This document shows positions 43,738 to 53,101 of a DNA stretch of 64,000 bases, piece after piece; the stretch's first letter is position 1, and each line of letters begins with the position of its first letter. The notes below the pieces were generated by a model. The model was not told the DNA's origin. It was given only the letters and a program-made list of their open reading frames with translations, and did no database searches. The DNA is from Oscillospiraceae bacterium (lineage in GTDB: Bacteria; Bacillota; Clostridia; Oscillospirales; Ruminococcaceae). The position numbers and the translations under genes are program-made. Where the stretch lies: NCBI GenBank assembly GCA_031266415.1, contig JAISBB010000007.1, positions 1-64,000 on the forward strand, written 5' to 3'.

Positions 43738-44172
43738 TTAGAACATCTCCTTACAACTTTTGAGATATTCAATTGCAGCAATCAATAAATTTCGATCATT
43801 TGGAAATTTAAGGCGGTCATATGCACGCTTAATATTAACCCATAAGATTCGTTCAATTCGCTGGTCTACGCTGCCAATACTTTGTTTTTGGTGATCTACG
43901 GCCACAAAATAAACAACTTTTTTCTCAACCCCAGATTTAACTGCATATTTTATTTCATGTCTAAAATCGTGAATGATTTCTATATTTATGCCGGTTTCTT
44001 CTTTAACTTCGCGGGTAGCGGTTTCTTTTTCACTTTCGCCAACTTCAATGTGGCCTTTGGGGAAGCACCAATTAGAAGAAAGGTAATGCCTTATCATCAG
44101 AATTTCTTTGCTGTTGCTTGCTGTTTTTCTAAAAACAAGCGCGCCGCAAGATTTCTCTCGCTTTAATGCCAC
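43738..44172 (-). CDS. Nudix hydrolase, Ap4A-type
   Basis: A 144-residue enzyme with a complete Nudix box (GHIEVGESEKETATREVKEETGI) and the N-terminal SCGALVFRK. The arrangement fits diadenosine tetraphosphate hydrolases, but substrate cannot be settled from sequence. A GTG start at 44172 is poorly served by a ribosome site. It appears to be co-transcribed with ktrB. Confidence 0.88.
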   Translation of the reverse strand: MALKREKSCGALVFRKTASNSKEILMIRHYLSSNWCFPKGHIEVGESEKETATREVKEETGINIEIIHDFRHEIKYAVKSGVEKKVVYFVAVDHQKQSIGSVDQRIERILWVNIKRAYDRLKFPNDRNLLIAAIEYLKSCKEMF

Positions 44173-44218
44173 AATGATTCACACCCTTAATTTGAAAACT
44201 TGCAAGCTAAAAAAAGAT

Positions 44219-44294
44219 TGGTGAGCCATGCGCGATTCGAACGCGCGACAACTTGATTAAAAGTCAAGTGCTCTGCCAACTGAGCTAATGGCCC
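44219..44294 (-). tRNA. tRNA-Lys, anticodon TTT
   Basis: A 76-base cloverleaf on the minus strand: acceptor GGGCCAT with ATGGCTC (one G-U pair), D arm AGCTCAGTTGGCAGAGC, anticodon arm CTTGA-CTTTTAA-TCAAG, T arm CGCGC-GTTCGAA-TCGCG, discriminator A and encoded CCA. Confidence 0.96.
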
Positions 44295-44420
44295 CCATTC
44301 CTTGGGTGTGTTCAAATGATGATATGAAAAAGCATTTTTTAGATTAAAATTAACACCCACTCTCACTATTTTTTTGTGAGAAATTACACCAATTAATTCT
44401 TTGATGCATAGAATAGAAAC

Positions 44421-45314
44421 TTAGTTTAACATTTCTGCTACTTCATTTGCGAAATTGTCTTCTTTTTTCTGTAATCCTTCGCCGCGTTCAAATCTTGTAA
44501 ACTGAACAATGTTAATTTGCTGGTTTATTTTTTTGCTTATAGAATCTATATATTCAGAAACATTTAAATCCGGATTTTTGATAAATTCTTGTTCCATTAA
44601 GCAATTTTCTTTGTAATATTTTTCAATTCGGCCATCTACAATTTTTTGTGCTATGTTTTCTGGTTTGCCTTCGCTGACTACTTGCGCGGTTAAAATCTGG
44701 CGTTCTTTTTCAAGTGTTTTTTGTGCCACATCTGTGCGAGCAAGCCAACTGGGATTGTGAGCAGCAATTTGCATAGCAATATCTTTTGCCAGTTCCTCAA
44801 AGTCACTGGATTGATTTGTTGGGTTAAATAAAACTAATACACCGATTCTGCCATCACCGTGTATATATGATCTTGTAGTGCCTTCAAACCGAGCGAACCG
44901 CCGTATTTTTAGATTTTCACCTATCACTAGAATTTTTTCTTTTAGTTCTTCTTCAACTGTTTTTTCACCTAAATTGCAGGTTAGCAGTGCAGAAATATTT
45001 GCTGGGTTTTCAGTGGCAACAACCTCTGCACATGCCTTTGAAAATTCAATGAATTGTTGATTCTTGGCAACGAAATCTGTCTCGGAATTTATCTCAATTA
45101 AAACTCCAACATTTGGTTTGGTTATAGCTGCAACAATTCCTTCTGCGGCAATTCTTCCCGCTTTTTTTGCGGCAACAGCAACACCTCTTTCGCGCAGGAC
45201 TTCAATTGCACGGACCATATTGCCGTTGGCTTCTGTTAACGCTTTTTTGCAATCCATCATTCCGCAGCCAGTTTTTTCCCTTAATTCTGCCACTTCATTT
45301 GCTCCAAAATTCAC
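44421..45314 (-). CDS. tsf: Elongation factor Ts
   Basis: Nucleotide exchange factor for EF-Tu. At 297 residues it has the N-terminal VAELREKTGCGMMDCKKAL UBA-like helix pair, EAN-x4-A-x2-LRERG, and the TDFVAKNQQF core that inserts into EF-Tu. A GTG start at 45314 is used. rpsB lies 20 bases upstream, the usual rpsB-tsf pair. Unlike the normal arrangement, pyrH and frr do not follow but sit about 14 kb away. Confidence 0.97.
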   Translation of the reverse strand: MNFGANEVAELREKTGCGMMDCKKALTEANGNMVRAIEVLRERGVAVAAKKAGRIAAEGIVAAITKPNVGVLIEINSETDFVAKNQQFIEFSKACAEVVATENPANISALLTCNLGEKTVEEELKEKILVIGENLKIRRFARFEGTTRSYIHGDGRIGVLVLFNPTNQSSDFEELAKDIAMQIAAHNPSWLARTDVAQKTLEKERQILTAQVVSEGKPENIAQKIVDGRIEKYYKENCLMEQEFIKNPDLNVSEYIDSISKKINQQINIVQFTRFERGEGLQKKEDNFANEVAEMLN

Positions 45315-45334
45315 AGGTATTTTCCCTCATTCCT

Positions 45335-46153
45335 TTAAAAACTAATTGGATTCAGTGGGTTTGTTTGGGTGATTTGTTCTGGTTTTGGAACTTGTTGTGG
45401 AACAGAAGCTGAAGTTTCTGTTGCTGCTGTTTGTTCGGCCTGTTGCGTGGAATCTGGATCAACCCAATCGGTTCCCTGTCTGCCTTCTTTTATGGCGTTG
45501 CCTATGGTTTGTGCAAACAATTTAATTGCTCTGATAGCATCGTCATTTCCAGGGATAACGTAATCTATGTCACCGGGGTGGCAATTGGTATCAACAATCG
45601 CCACAATTTTTATTCCTAATTTTTTTGCTTCTTTTATTGCATTATGTTCTTTACGTGGATCAACGACAAATATTGCACCCGGTAATTTTTTCATTTCTTT
45701 AATGCCACCAAGGAATTTTCTTAATTTCCCTTCTTCATGTTTTAATTTGATTACTTCTTTTTTTGTTAATGAGTCGAAGGTGCCGTCTGTTGAAATCTTT
45801 TCAAGTTGTTCCAACCTTTTAATTCGCAATTTAATGGTTTTAAAATTCGTTAACATGCCGCCAAGCCACCTGGTGTTAACGAAAAAAGCACCGGCATTAA
45901 TGGCTTCTTCTTTAATGGATTCACTTGCTTGCTTTTTGGTTCCAACAAAAAGGATGTCTTTACCACTTGCTGCCACATCGCGAATAAACGCATAGGCAAT
46001 ATCCAATTGTTTTGAAGTTTTTTGTAAATCTATGATGTGGATTCCATTTCGTTCTGTGAAAATATATTCTGCCATTTTAGGGTTCCGACGCCGTGTCTGG
46101 TGGCCGAAATGTACGCCGGCTTCCAAAAGTTGTTTCATAGAAACTACACTCAT
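45335..46153 (-). CDS. rpsB: 30S ribosomal protein S2
   Basis: A 272-residue small-subunit protein. [34 protein letters not shown], the [15 protein letters not shown] segment and [11 protein letters not shown] are conserved. A Gln/Thr/Pro-rich tail of about 45 residues follows the core. ATG at 46153 follows GGGGAGG and matches the family start; the longer frame to 46204 has no homology. Confidence 0.97.
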   Translation of the reverse strand: MSVVSMKQLLEAGVHFGHQTRRRNPKMAEYIFTERNGIHIIDLQKTSKQLDIAYAFIRDVAASGKDILFVGTKKQASESIKEEAINAGAFFVNTRWLGGMLTNFKTIKLRIKRLEQLEKISTDGTFDSLTKKEVIKLKHEEGKLRKFLGGIKEMKKLPGAIFVVDPRKEHNAIKEAKKLGIKIVAIVDTNCHPGDIDYVIPGNDDAIRAIKLFAQTIGNAIKEGRQGTDWVDPDSTQQAEQTAATETSASVPQQVPKPEQITQTNPLNPISF

Positions 46154-46270
46154 TTTAATTAGTCCTCCCCAATTTTGGTTGTTCTTCCGCTTTCTTTGGT
46201 GCAACCCTTTTGTTGTTTAAGGGCACCTGCGCACACAGGGAACTGAAAGCGTGTATGATTTAGCAGAAGT

Positions 46271-46299
46271 ATGATAGCACAGATTAAAAAGCTTTGCAA
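46271..46299 (-). promoter_or_regulatory. Promoter of rpsB-tsf
   Basis: Minus strand TTGCAA (46294-46299), 17-base spacer, TATCAT (46271-46276) with an extended TG one base before it. About 110 bases of leader follow, including a possible hairpin CAGTTCCCTGTGTGCGCAGG that could carry S2 feedback control; not proven. Confidence 0.65.
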
Positions 46300-46338
46300 G
46301 TAAAATTTTTATTGTTTATAGTTGAAATTAGTTAAAAG

Positions 46339-47799
46339 TTAGGTTTTTTTAATTATTGTTTGGATTTTTTTTAGAAATGAGATCTTGTTCCCACAAAAAG
46401 ACAAAGCAATTGAACCAGAAGCAATAATTGCGTAAACAACTCCTAACATTTTTTTGCTTGGCGGTAAAGATTTTGATCTTAAATAAGAGGTTGAGTTTTT
46501 TAAAAAAACGGTTTTAGTTTCCTCTTGACGTGTGGTAGAAGAGTTGACAATTTTCTTTGGCTTTTGCTTGCGGGGTTTGTGTTCCTTGATTTTTGTTACT
46601 GTTAGGTTGGGTGTTGATTTTTTACTTGTTTTTTGTTTCTTTTTGTCTTTTTTGTTGGTAGCTTGCTTAACAGAGGATTCTTCTGATTGAAATGCTTGGT
46701 GTGCTGGGGCTGTTTCCGAAGGGATTGTTGTTGTGGTTACAATGAAGTCGCTGTTTGGTTCTTGTTTAATCTCGTTGAAATTTTCTGCCTGTTGGGTTGT
46801 GTAATGATCAGAGGATTGTGGTTTGCTGGGAGTTTCTTTTTCATGCGGTTTCTTCACTGATTTGGTTTTTTGGGATTCAGATTTAGCTTTTTTAGGTTTT
46901 TTCAGATTGAGTGGTTTTTTAGATTTTGGTGATTTTTTCTTGATTTCAATTTTATTACTTTCCAATGATTCTGGAGTTCCGTAGTCATGAAATTCAAGTT
47001 GGTCGCCAGTGAATTTAATTCCGGCAACTAAAGTTATGTTTTTTTTGCGCTTTTCGGTGATTTCAGGATTATAAACATCAATTGGATTTGGAATAACCAC
47101 TTTGATATTGGTGGTGTTTTCTGGGATTGGGAAAGAAATTTCTTCTCGGTAGAAGGGTGAGCCATTTTGAAAAACCTTTTCTTTGCCATTAAATTTCATT
47201 GTGCGAAATGGTACGAATTCAAATTCAGCATCACTTTTTGAAACATATACGTTAGCGTCAGAGTACAATAAATTAGTTCCCAAGTCGCTTTGGTTGAATG
47301 TTTCTTCTGTTGGTTTAAATTCGTAACAAGCTTGTTCTTTTGAGTAACAGCCTTTTCTCCAGCCTTCCGCTGAAGTGTTTATATACAATTGATTATTTTT
47401 TATGTTTTGAAAAACTGTGAATTGTGGAGAAGTACAAGAATTTTTTAGTGCCCCACTTCCAAGCACGTACTCAGCTTTATTTGTGAGCGGATTGATTTGT
47501 GAGGTGGCAAAAGTACCAAAACTGCTAAAAATAACAATGTTTACCGTGTTAACACCTGAGATGCAATAGACCATAATACCGTTTCCAAGCGAACTGTTTT
47601 CAATTCTTAAAATTTTTTGATCTGGAGCAAGATTCTCGCAATTTTGCTGTTTGACTTGGGTAAAGTTTATATATGCTTTGCGATCGTCGAGTTCCTCTGA
47701 GCTTAAATTCAATTTATCTTCATAAATTTCTGCAGTAGAAATGCTCGATGCTAAAACTAGAAAAGCAAAAAGAAGTGGAGCGATACAGAATTTAATCAT
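46339..47799 (-). CDS. Unrecognised exported surface-type protein with Lys-rich stalk
   Basis: A protein of about 486 residues with a signal peptide (FCIAPLLFAFLVLASSISTA), an ectodomain of roughly 250 residues with at least five Cys (for example near QNCEN, VYCIS, NSCTS, KGCYS and EQACYE), a long disordered region (about 280-440) rich in Lys, Pro, Ser and Thr, and a C-terminal transmembrane helix (GVVYAIIASGSIALSFC) with a short basic tail. There is no LPXTG. ATG at 47799 follows GAGG. The architecture is that of a membrane-anchored surface or adhesion protein with a flexible stalk. I recognise no family. Confidence 0.75.
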   Translation of the reverse strand: MIKFCIAPLLFAFLVLASSISTAEIYEDKLNLSSEELDDRKAYINFTQVKQQNCENLAPDQKILRIENSSLGNGIMVYCISGVNTVNIVIFSSFGTFATSQINPLTNKAEYVLGSGALKNSCTSPQFTVFQNIKNNQLYINTSAEGWRKGCYSKEQACYEFKPTEETFNQSDLGTNLLYSDANVYVSKSDAEFEFVPFRTMKFNGKEKVFQNGSPFYREEISFPIPENTTNIKVVIPNPIDVYNPEITEKRKKNITLVAGIKFTGDQLEFHDYGTPESLESNKIEIKKKSPKSKKPLNLKKPKKAKSESQKTKSVKKPHEKETPSKPQSSDHYTTQQAENFNEIKQEPNSDFIVTTTTIPSETAPAHQAFQSEESSVKQATNKKDKKKQKTSKKSTPNLTVTKIKEHKPRKQKPKKIVNSSTTRQEETKTVFLKNSTSYLRSKSLPPSKKMLGVVYAIIASGSIALSFCGNKISFLKKIQTIIKKT

Positions 47800-47910
47800 T
47801 GGTGTTAGCCTCATTTATTGATTTGTTCAATAAGGAAAATATTTGATGAAAATTGCAGCGTATTGTTAGCGATGGCATTAATATTAACATAGATAAAAAT
47901 TGATGTCAAA

Positions 47911-47939
47911 TTGGCCGCTTGCGCTTTTTGAGTTATAAT
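47911..47939 (+). promoter_or_regulatory. Promoter of recG
   Basis: TTGGCC (47911-47916), 17-base spacer, TATAAT (47934-47939), about 36 bases before the recG start. Confidence 0.6.
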
Positions 47940-47975
47940 GAAATACCAAAATAAAATTGGAAGTGAATCAAAATA

Positions 47976-49946
47976 ATGCTGGATATTTTCGATAATGTGG
48001 TAAAGCTTAAAAGTGTGGGAGAAATAAATTGCGATCTTTACAATAAATTAGGGATATATACGATTAACGATATTTTGTGGCACATACCACGCTCGTATAT
48101 AGATTTTGGCGCATATGTGAAGATTGAAGAAACGCAACATGAAGGGTTGTTTGCGGTTCGTGGGTATGCTGTTGAAAAAAAGAGCATAAAGAAGAAAAAC
48201 TTAACAATATACACTGTTACAGTTACAGATGGTAATAACTTCATGGATGTTCAAATTTTTAATGGTAGGCAAGTGTATCAAGCGATTGCTAGTGGTGTAG
48301 AGTTCGTTTTTTGGGGGAGGATAATAAAAACTCGCAGAATTGTAAATATGCAGCTACGGTCGTTTGTGAGATTTAAAGAGGGGTTAACAATGCAGCCTTC
48401 ATATAGTTTAACAGCTGGACTTAAATCTCGAATGGTTGCTGCGAGTGTTCAGGAATCATTGCGGCGACTTTCTTCGTTTCACAGCCTTGTTCCCGCTGAA
48501 ACACAAAAGCAAATGAAATTAGTTTCATTGCCATACGCATTCCAAAATATTCACTTTCCAAAAACAAAGGAAGCGTTAGTTCTTGCAAGAAATCGATTGA
48601 TGTTTGACGAATTGGTTAATTTTAGTTTGGGAGTTTTAGAGTTTAAGGCAAAAAAAAGTGTTCCGAGTGAAATAAAAATAAAAGATTTTGATTGTTCTGA
48701 GTTCTATAAAACAATAAAGTTTGAACCTACAAATGCACAAAAACGTGTGATTAATGAAATTGTTTTGAAAATAAAGTCTGGGGCAACAATTTGGCAGTTG
48801 ATTCAAGGTGATGTTGGTTGCGGGAAGACATTGGTGGTAACTGCAATTGCGTATTTGATTTGCAAAAACGGGTACCAGGCGGCGATTATGGCACCAACTG
48901 CGGTGCTGGCGAATCAGCATTACGAGAATTTTAAGGAAATTTTTAAATTTCTTAAAGTAAAAGTTGAACGGCTTGCCGGGAAATTGACAGCTACAGAAAA
49001 GCAGCGAGTTAAGGAATTGTTGGTTTCTGGGGAAATTTCTTGTGTTGTGGGAACTAGTGCATTAACATCCCCGGCAATTAAGTTTAAGAATTTGGGGCTT
49101 GTTGTTACCGACGAACAGCATAAATTTGGTGTTAGGCAACGTGAAAAATTAAGCGAAAAGGGGAGCAACCCTCATACAATAATCATGTCTGCAACTCCAA
49201 TTCCGCGAACTTTGGCAATGATGTTGTATAATAATATTGATATGTCGATAATAGATGAGGCACCTCCTGGGCGCAAACCTATTAAAACCTATTTTGTAAC
49301 GCCGAATTATCGAGTAAGAATATATAATTTTATGAAAAAAGAGATAGAAGATGGTAGGCAATGCTACATTGTTTGCCCGTTTGTTGAGCTCGAAGAAGAT
49401 GAGAACGTAACAGAAAATGAAGAAATTTTTAAATCGGTTAAAGAATACGCAGAGACTTTGAAAACGGGAATTTTTTCTGATTATACGGTTGAGTTTATTC
49501 ATGGCAAAATGGTTCAATCTAAGAAAGAAACACTAATGCAAGCTTTTAAACGAAATGAAATTCAGATTTTGGTTGCAACAACAATAATAGAGGTTGGAGT
49601 TGATGTCTCTAATGCCAGCATTATTCTTATAGAAGGGGCAGAAAATTTTGGATTGGCACAACTTCATCAATTACGTGGAAGAATTGGGCGCAGTAATTTA
49701 CAGTCGTACTGTATTTTGTTGTCTGGAAGTGAAAATGAAGGAACAAAGAAGCGTTTGGCGTTTGTTGCAAAGCATACAAACGGGTTCGAAATTGCAGAGT
49801 TTGACTTGAAAACTCGTGGGCCCGGAGAATTATTGGGTGTGCGGCAACACGGGGCTTTTAATTTCAAAATCGCAGACCCTTACAACATGGAATTGCTGCT
49901 GAAAGCACAAGCAACAGCCAAGTTTTTATTGCAGAATAACACATAA
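47976..49946 (+). CDS. recG: ATP-dependent DNA helicase RecG
   Basis: Branch-migration helicase that remodels stalled forks. At 656 residues, slightly short, it has the N-terminal OB wedge domain (LFAVRGYAVEKKSI...), Walker A GDVGCGKT (usually GDVGSGKT), DEQH (Walker B), SATPIPRTLAM, TTIIEVGVDVSNAS, QLRGRIGRS and the C-terminal hook. GGAAG precedes the ATG. It stands alone on the plus strand, converging with dnaA. Confidence 0.97.
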   Translation: MLDIFDNVVKLKSVGEINCDLYNKLGIYTINDILWHIPRSYIDFGAYVKIEETQHEGLFAVRGYAVEKKSIKKKNLTIYTVTVTDGNNFMDVQIFNGRQVYQAIASGVEFVFWGRIIKTRRIVNMQLRSFVRFKEGLTMQPSYSLTAGLKSRMVAASVQESLRRLSSFHSLVPAETQKQMKLVSLPYAFQNIHFPKTKEALVLARNRLMFDELVNFSLGVLEFKAKKSVPSEIKIKDFDCSEFYKTIKFEPTNAQKRVINEIVLKIKSGATIWQLIQGDVGCGKTLVVTAIAYLICKNGYQAAIMAPTAVLANQHYENFKEIFKFLKVKVERLAGKLTATEKQRVKELLVSGEISCVVGTSALTSPAIKFKNLGLVVTDEQHKFGVRQREKLSEKGSNPHTIIMSATPIPRTLAMMLYNNIDMSIIDEAPPGRKPIKTYFVTPNYRVRIYNFMKKEIEDGRQCYIVCPFVELEEDENVTENEEIFKSVKEYAETLKTGIFSDYTVEFIHGKMVQSKKETLMQAFKRNEIQILVATTIIEVGVDVSNASIILIEGAENFGLAQLHQLRGRIGRSNLQSYCILLSGSENEGTKKRLAFVAKHTNGFEIAEFDLKTRGPGELLGVRQHGAFNFKIADPYNMELLLKAQATAKFLLQNNT

Positions 49947-50063
49947 AATTTTTGAACTGTGTGGAAAATAGTGTGGGATTTTTTATGATGTGAAATTTTG
50001 TGCGAGAGGGAAGGCACGAAATAGAAATTAGCGTCCCAATTAAGAGCGCTAATGGTGAAATGT

Positions 50064-51413
50064 TTATTTTTTTATGTTTTTTATTATGTCTTCAACAACT
50101 TCTTTTAGCTTGCTGTCATAATTTAGTTGCTTCTCCATTTTGGACAATGCGTAAAGGACTGTGGAATGATCACGGCCACCGAAGTGTTCACCTATTACTG
50201 CCATTGGCAACCCTAAAATTGTCCGCGCAACATATATGGCTGTTTGCCGTGCCTTAGAGATTTGAGCTGACCTTTTTTGTGACTTTATGTCAGCTGCGGA
50301 AACACCAAATGTTCTGCTGACTTCTGAGAGGATTTTCTCAAAAGTCAGTTCTAGCGGTTGTTCTTCTGTTAAAATATCTCTAATGATTGTTTGTGCAATG
50401 GCAATTGATGGTTCCGTTCCTGCCAAAATTCTGTATGCTTGCAATTTTTTTACTGTGCCCTCTAATTGTCGGTTATTATTTTTAATTTTGTTCGCAATAT
50501 ATTCCACAACTTCACTTGGAATGCTTATTCCAAGAACAGATGCTTTTTGCTGTATGATGGCAATGCGTGTTTCGAAGTCTGGTGGTTGCACATCGGCAAT
50601 TAAGCCCCACTCAAAGCGTGTGCGAAGCCGGTCTTCAAGTGTGCGGATTTCTTTTGGTGGCCTGTCGGAAGTCAGCACAATTTGCTGCCCCGCTTGGTAA
50701 AGTTCATTAAAGGTATGAAAGAATTCTTCTTGAGTTCGTTCCTTGCCTGCAATAAACTGAATGTCATCAACCAGTAGCACATCCGCTTTTCTGTATTTAT
50801 CATGGAATTTTTTGGTTGAATCACAACGAATTGCCTCAATTAATTCGTTGGTAAATTCTTCCCCTTTGGCGTAAAGAATATTTAATTTGGGGTTGTTTTG
50901 TGTCATTTCATGGCAAATTGCGCACAGAAGATGTGTTTTCCCCAGCCCAGAAGCGCCATAAATAAACAGGGGGTTATATGCACCAGAAGGGTTCGCTGCA
51001 ACCGCTAAAGATGCCGCATGTGCAAACTTGTTTGAAGTACCAACAACAAAGTTAGAAAAACAATATCCGTATTTGTTGATTACGGCTTCTTGCTTTTCTT
51101 CTTCAACTTGCAAAAGCTGGTTGGAAAATGAGAGGTCTTTTACCTTTGGTTTGTTTTCTGAATTTTCTGCAGTATTTTCAATCTCTATTTTCACTGGGAA
51201 TCCTAAAACTGTTTCAAATGCGGAATGTAGTAAAGTTGAATATTTATCTAAAATCACTTTTTTTTGAAAAGAACTGTTAACATGCAGCTTCACGGTTTCA
51301 TTGTTCATGTCTATGGGGCGAATCATGCTTATCCATAGATTATATCCCACTGAAGAAATTTGTTTTTTGCAATGTTCGCAGACTTTAACAAAGACGGCAT
51401 TTAAATCTGTCAT
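50064..51413 (-). CDS. dnaA: Chromosomal replication initiator DnaA
   Basis: Binds DnaA boxes and opens the origin. At 449 residues it has the N-terminal domain I, a variable linker, Walker A (YGASGLGKTHLLCAI), Walker B (VLLVDDIQFIAG), the arginine-finger region (EDRLRTRFEWGL) and the domain IV signature (GEHFGGRDHSTVLYAL). dnaN does not adjoin it; the upstream neighbour is lemA on the opposite strand. Only one near-match to a DnaA box (TTATCCATA) is seen, inside the gene, so an origin here is not supported. Confidence 0.98.
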   Translation of the reverse strand: MTDLNAVFVKVCEHCKKQISSVGYNLWISMIRPIDMNNETVKLHVNSSFQKKVILDKYSTLLHSAFETVLGFPVKIEIENTAENSENKPKVKDLSFSNQLLQVEEEKQEAVINKYGYCFSNFVVGTSNKFAHAASLAVAANPSGAYNPLFIYGASGLGKTHLLCAICHEMTQNNPKLNILYAKGEEFTNELIEAIRCDSTKKFHDKYRKADVLLVDDIQFIAGKERTQEEFFHTFNELYQAGQQIVLTSDRPPKEIRTLEDRLRTRFEWGLIADVQPPDFETRIAIIQQKASVLGISIPSEVVEYIANKIKNNNRQLEGTVKKLQAYRILAGTEPSIAIAQTIIRDILTEEQPLELTFEKILSEVSRTFGVSAADIKSQKRSAQISKARQTAIYVARTILGLPMAVIGEHFGGRDHSTVLYALSKMEKQLNYDSKLKEVVEDIIKNIKK

Positions 51414-51501
51414 AAATCAAAAGTAACCATCATAAAGAAGGATTCTTTGCGAGGTTGTTCTCCTTTCCAATTGTGTTCTCATTTCCAAAGGTACTGCATA
51501 A

Positions 51502-51530
51502 ATTTTAACATATTTAAATGTAATAAGCAA
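51502..51530 (-). promoter_or_regulatory. Promoter of dnaA
   Basis: Minus strand TTGCTT (51525-51530), 17-base spacer, TAAAAT (51502-51507) with an extended TG. It lies about 90 bases before the dnaA start. Confidence 0.6.
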
Positions 51531-51603
51531 GTAGTGTAATTGTTATTTTATTGTTTTTATCATTAATGTCGATCTTTGGCATTTTCATTTGGTTCAATTT
51601 GGG

Positions 51604-51631
51604 TTGACAATTTTGATTTTGGATTGATAAT
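51604..51631 (+). promoter_or_regulatory. Promoter of the lemA unit
   Basis: TTGACA (51604-51609), 16-base spacer, GATAAT (51626-51631). It is divergent from the dnaA promoter and about 45 bases before the first possible lemA start. Confidence 0.6.
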
Positions 51632-51677
51632 TTTGAAAATTACTAGAGTTAAACTTATTTGACATAAGTACTGAAAC

Positions 51678-52316
51678 ATGGTAAAATCAGCAAACAAACT
51701 GCTGTTTGCGAAAGTAAGAAAGAGGGTAAGGGGTTTGGCAAGAATTCAAATAAAAAAAAGCGTTAAAATTTTGATTGTGTTTTTTTTGCTTGTGCTTACG
51801 CTTGGTATTTATTGCATTTCTGTTTGGAATAGTTTTGTTGTTACTCGCCAAAAAGTGGATTTATTATTTTCTGGAGTTGAGGTGCAGTTGCAGCGGCGCG
51901 CGGACCTTATTCCTAATTTGGTAAATGTGGTAAAGGGTTATGCTGCGCATGAAGAGGCCGTTTTTTCTGAGGTGACAAAAGCGCGTACACAAATGATTTC
52001 GGCAAAAGGCCCGGATGAACTTTCTGCGGCAAATGGCGAATTAACTCAGGCTTTGGGGAGGTTGTTTGCCGTTGCAGAAGCTTACCCAGAGCTTAAAGCA
52101 AATGAAAATTTTCTTTCATTGCAAGATGAGCTTGCCGGAACAGAAAATCGAATTGCTATTGCCCGCCAAGATTTTAATGAACAGGCTACACATTTCAATG
52201 CATCATTGCAAACTTTACCAAAAAATTTAATTGCAAGATTGTTTGGGTTGAAGTCGATTTCTTTGTTTGGTGTTAATGAAAACGCAAAAGAAGTTCCGGT
52301 TGTGAGTTTTAAGTGA
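51678..52316 (+). CDS. lemA: LemA family membrane protein
   Basis: Up to 212 residues with one N-terminal transmembrane segment (KILIVFFLLVLTLGIYCISVWNS) followed by the coiled LemA fold (RADLIPNLVNVVKGYAAHEE, DELSAANGELTQALGRLFAVAEAYPELKANENFL, LQDELAGTENRIAIARQDFN). Function is not settled. The ATG at 51678 lacks a ribosome site; a TTG near 51735, after AGAGGGTAAGGGG, would give a start closer to the family norm. It is directly followed by the TPM-domain gene, a common pairing. Confidence 0.93.
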   Translation: MVKSANKLLFAKVRKRVRGLARIQIKKSVKILIVFFLLVLTLGIYCISVWNSFVVTRQKVDLLFSGVEVQLQRRADLIPNLVNVVKGYAAHEEAVFSEVTKARTQMISAKGPDELSAANGELTQALGRLFAVAEAYPELKANENFLSLQDELAGTENRIAIARQDFNEQATHFNASLQTLPKNLIARLFGLKSISLFGVNENAKEVPVVSFK

Positions 52317-52333
52317 GTACATTGAGGGATTGC

Positions 52334-53083
52334 ATGGTGCGAAAGAAAAAACCGAATGTTACAAAGAGATTTTATTTTATCTTCATTGTTTTTGCGGTGT
52401 TTTCTTTTTCTTGTAGCTTAATTGGTGCTGTAGTTGAGTTCCCGAAGCCCACTTCCGACTTTTATGTTGGTGATTTTGGTGATGTTTTGTCTAATGAAAC
52501 CAAAGAGCATATAATACAAAACAGCGAGGGACTTTACCACCAGTTGCACGTGCAATTGGTGGTTGTTACAATTGAGACTTTAGGAAAGCAATCTATTGAG
52601 CAGTATGCTATTACTTTAGCTAGAGAATGGGGAATTGGTGATAAAGAATCCAACAAGGGGCTTTTGATTTTGATTTCTAAAAAAGAGCGTGCAATTAGAA
52701 TTGAAATTGGCAAAGGGTTAGAAGGAGATTTTAATGACGCAAAAGTTGGAAGAATAATTCGTGATTGCAGCAAAGAATTAAAATCAAGTCTTGATGTTGG
52801 TATTAAAAAACTTTACGATATTGTATTGAAAAAGATGAATAAGTCGGATTCTTTTGTTTCTAGTAGATGGTCTTTTGCAGTTAATTTCTCATTGGGTGTG
52901 GGGCTTTTTGCTTTGCTTTTGTATTTTGCAAAAAAGAAGGATTCCTCTGGCTGGTTTTTTGTTATATTATATCAGTTATTGTTTGGGCGTGGTGCTGGAG
53001 GGTACAATTACCGAAGCCATAGTAATTCAAATGATGGTGGTGGTGGTCATTTTAGTGGTGGTGGTGCATCTGGTAAATTTTGA
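52334..53083 (+). CDS. TPM-domain (YgcG family) membrane protein
   Basis: A 249-residue protein: signal or anchor helix (FYFIFIVFAVFSFSCSLIGA), a TPM domain of about 120 residues (VGDFGDVLSNETKEHI, LAREWGIGDKESNKGLLILIS, RIEIGKGLEGDFNDAKVGRII), a transmembrane segment and a C-terminal Gly-rich GGGGHFSGGGASGKF tail typical of the group. ATG at 52334 follows GAGGG; an earlier GTG overlaps lemA. The LemA/YgcG pair is widespread but its role, perhaps envelope maintenance, is uncertain. Confidence 0.9.
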   Translation: MVRKKKPNVTKRFYFIFIVFAVFSFSCSLIGAVVEFPKPTSDFYVGDFGDVLSNETKEHIIQNSEGLYHQLHVQLVVVTIETLGKQSIEQYAITLAREWGIGDKESNKGLLILISKKERAIRIEIGKGLEGDFNDAKVGRIIRDCSKELKSSLDVGIKKLYDIVLKKMNKSDSFVSSRWSFAVNFSLGVGLFALLLYFAKKKDSSGWFFVILYQLLFGRGAGGYNYRSHSNSNDGGGGHFSGGGASGKF

Positions 53084-53101
53084 CTTCAGAGAGTGTAAAT
53101 T

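Noticed and set aside
50027-50053. Terminator between recG and dnaA
   Set aside because: A 7-bp ATTAGCG/CGCTAAT stem exists but no T-run follows directly on either strand.
51414-51677. Possible oriC upstream of dnaA
   Set aside because: No DnaA-box cluster and no dnaN neighbour; AT-richness alone is not enough.
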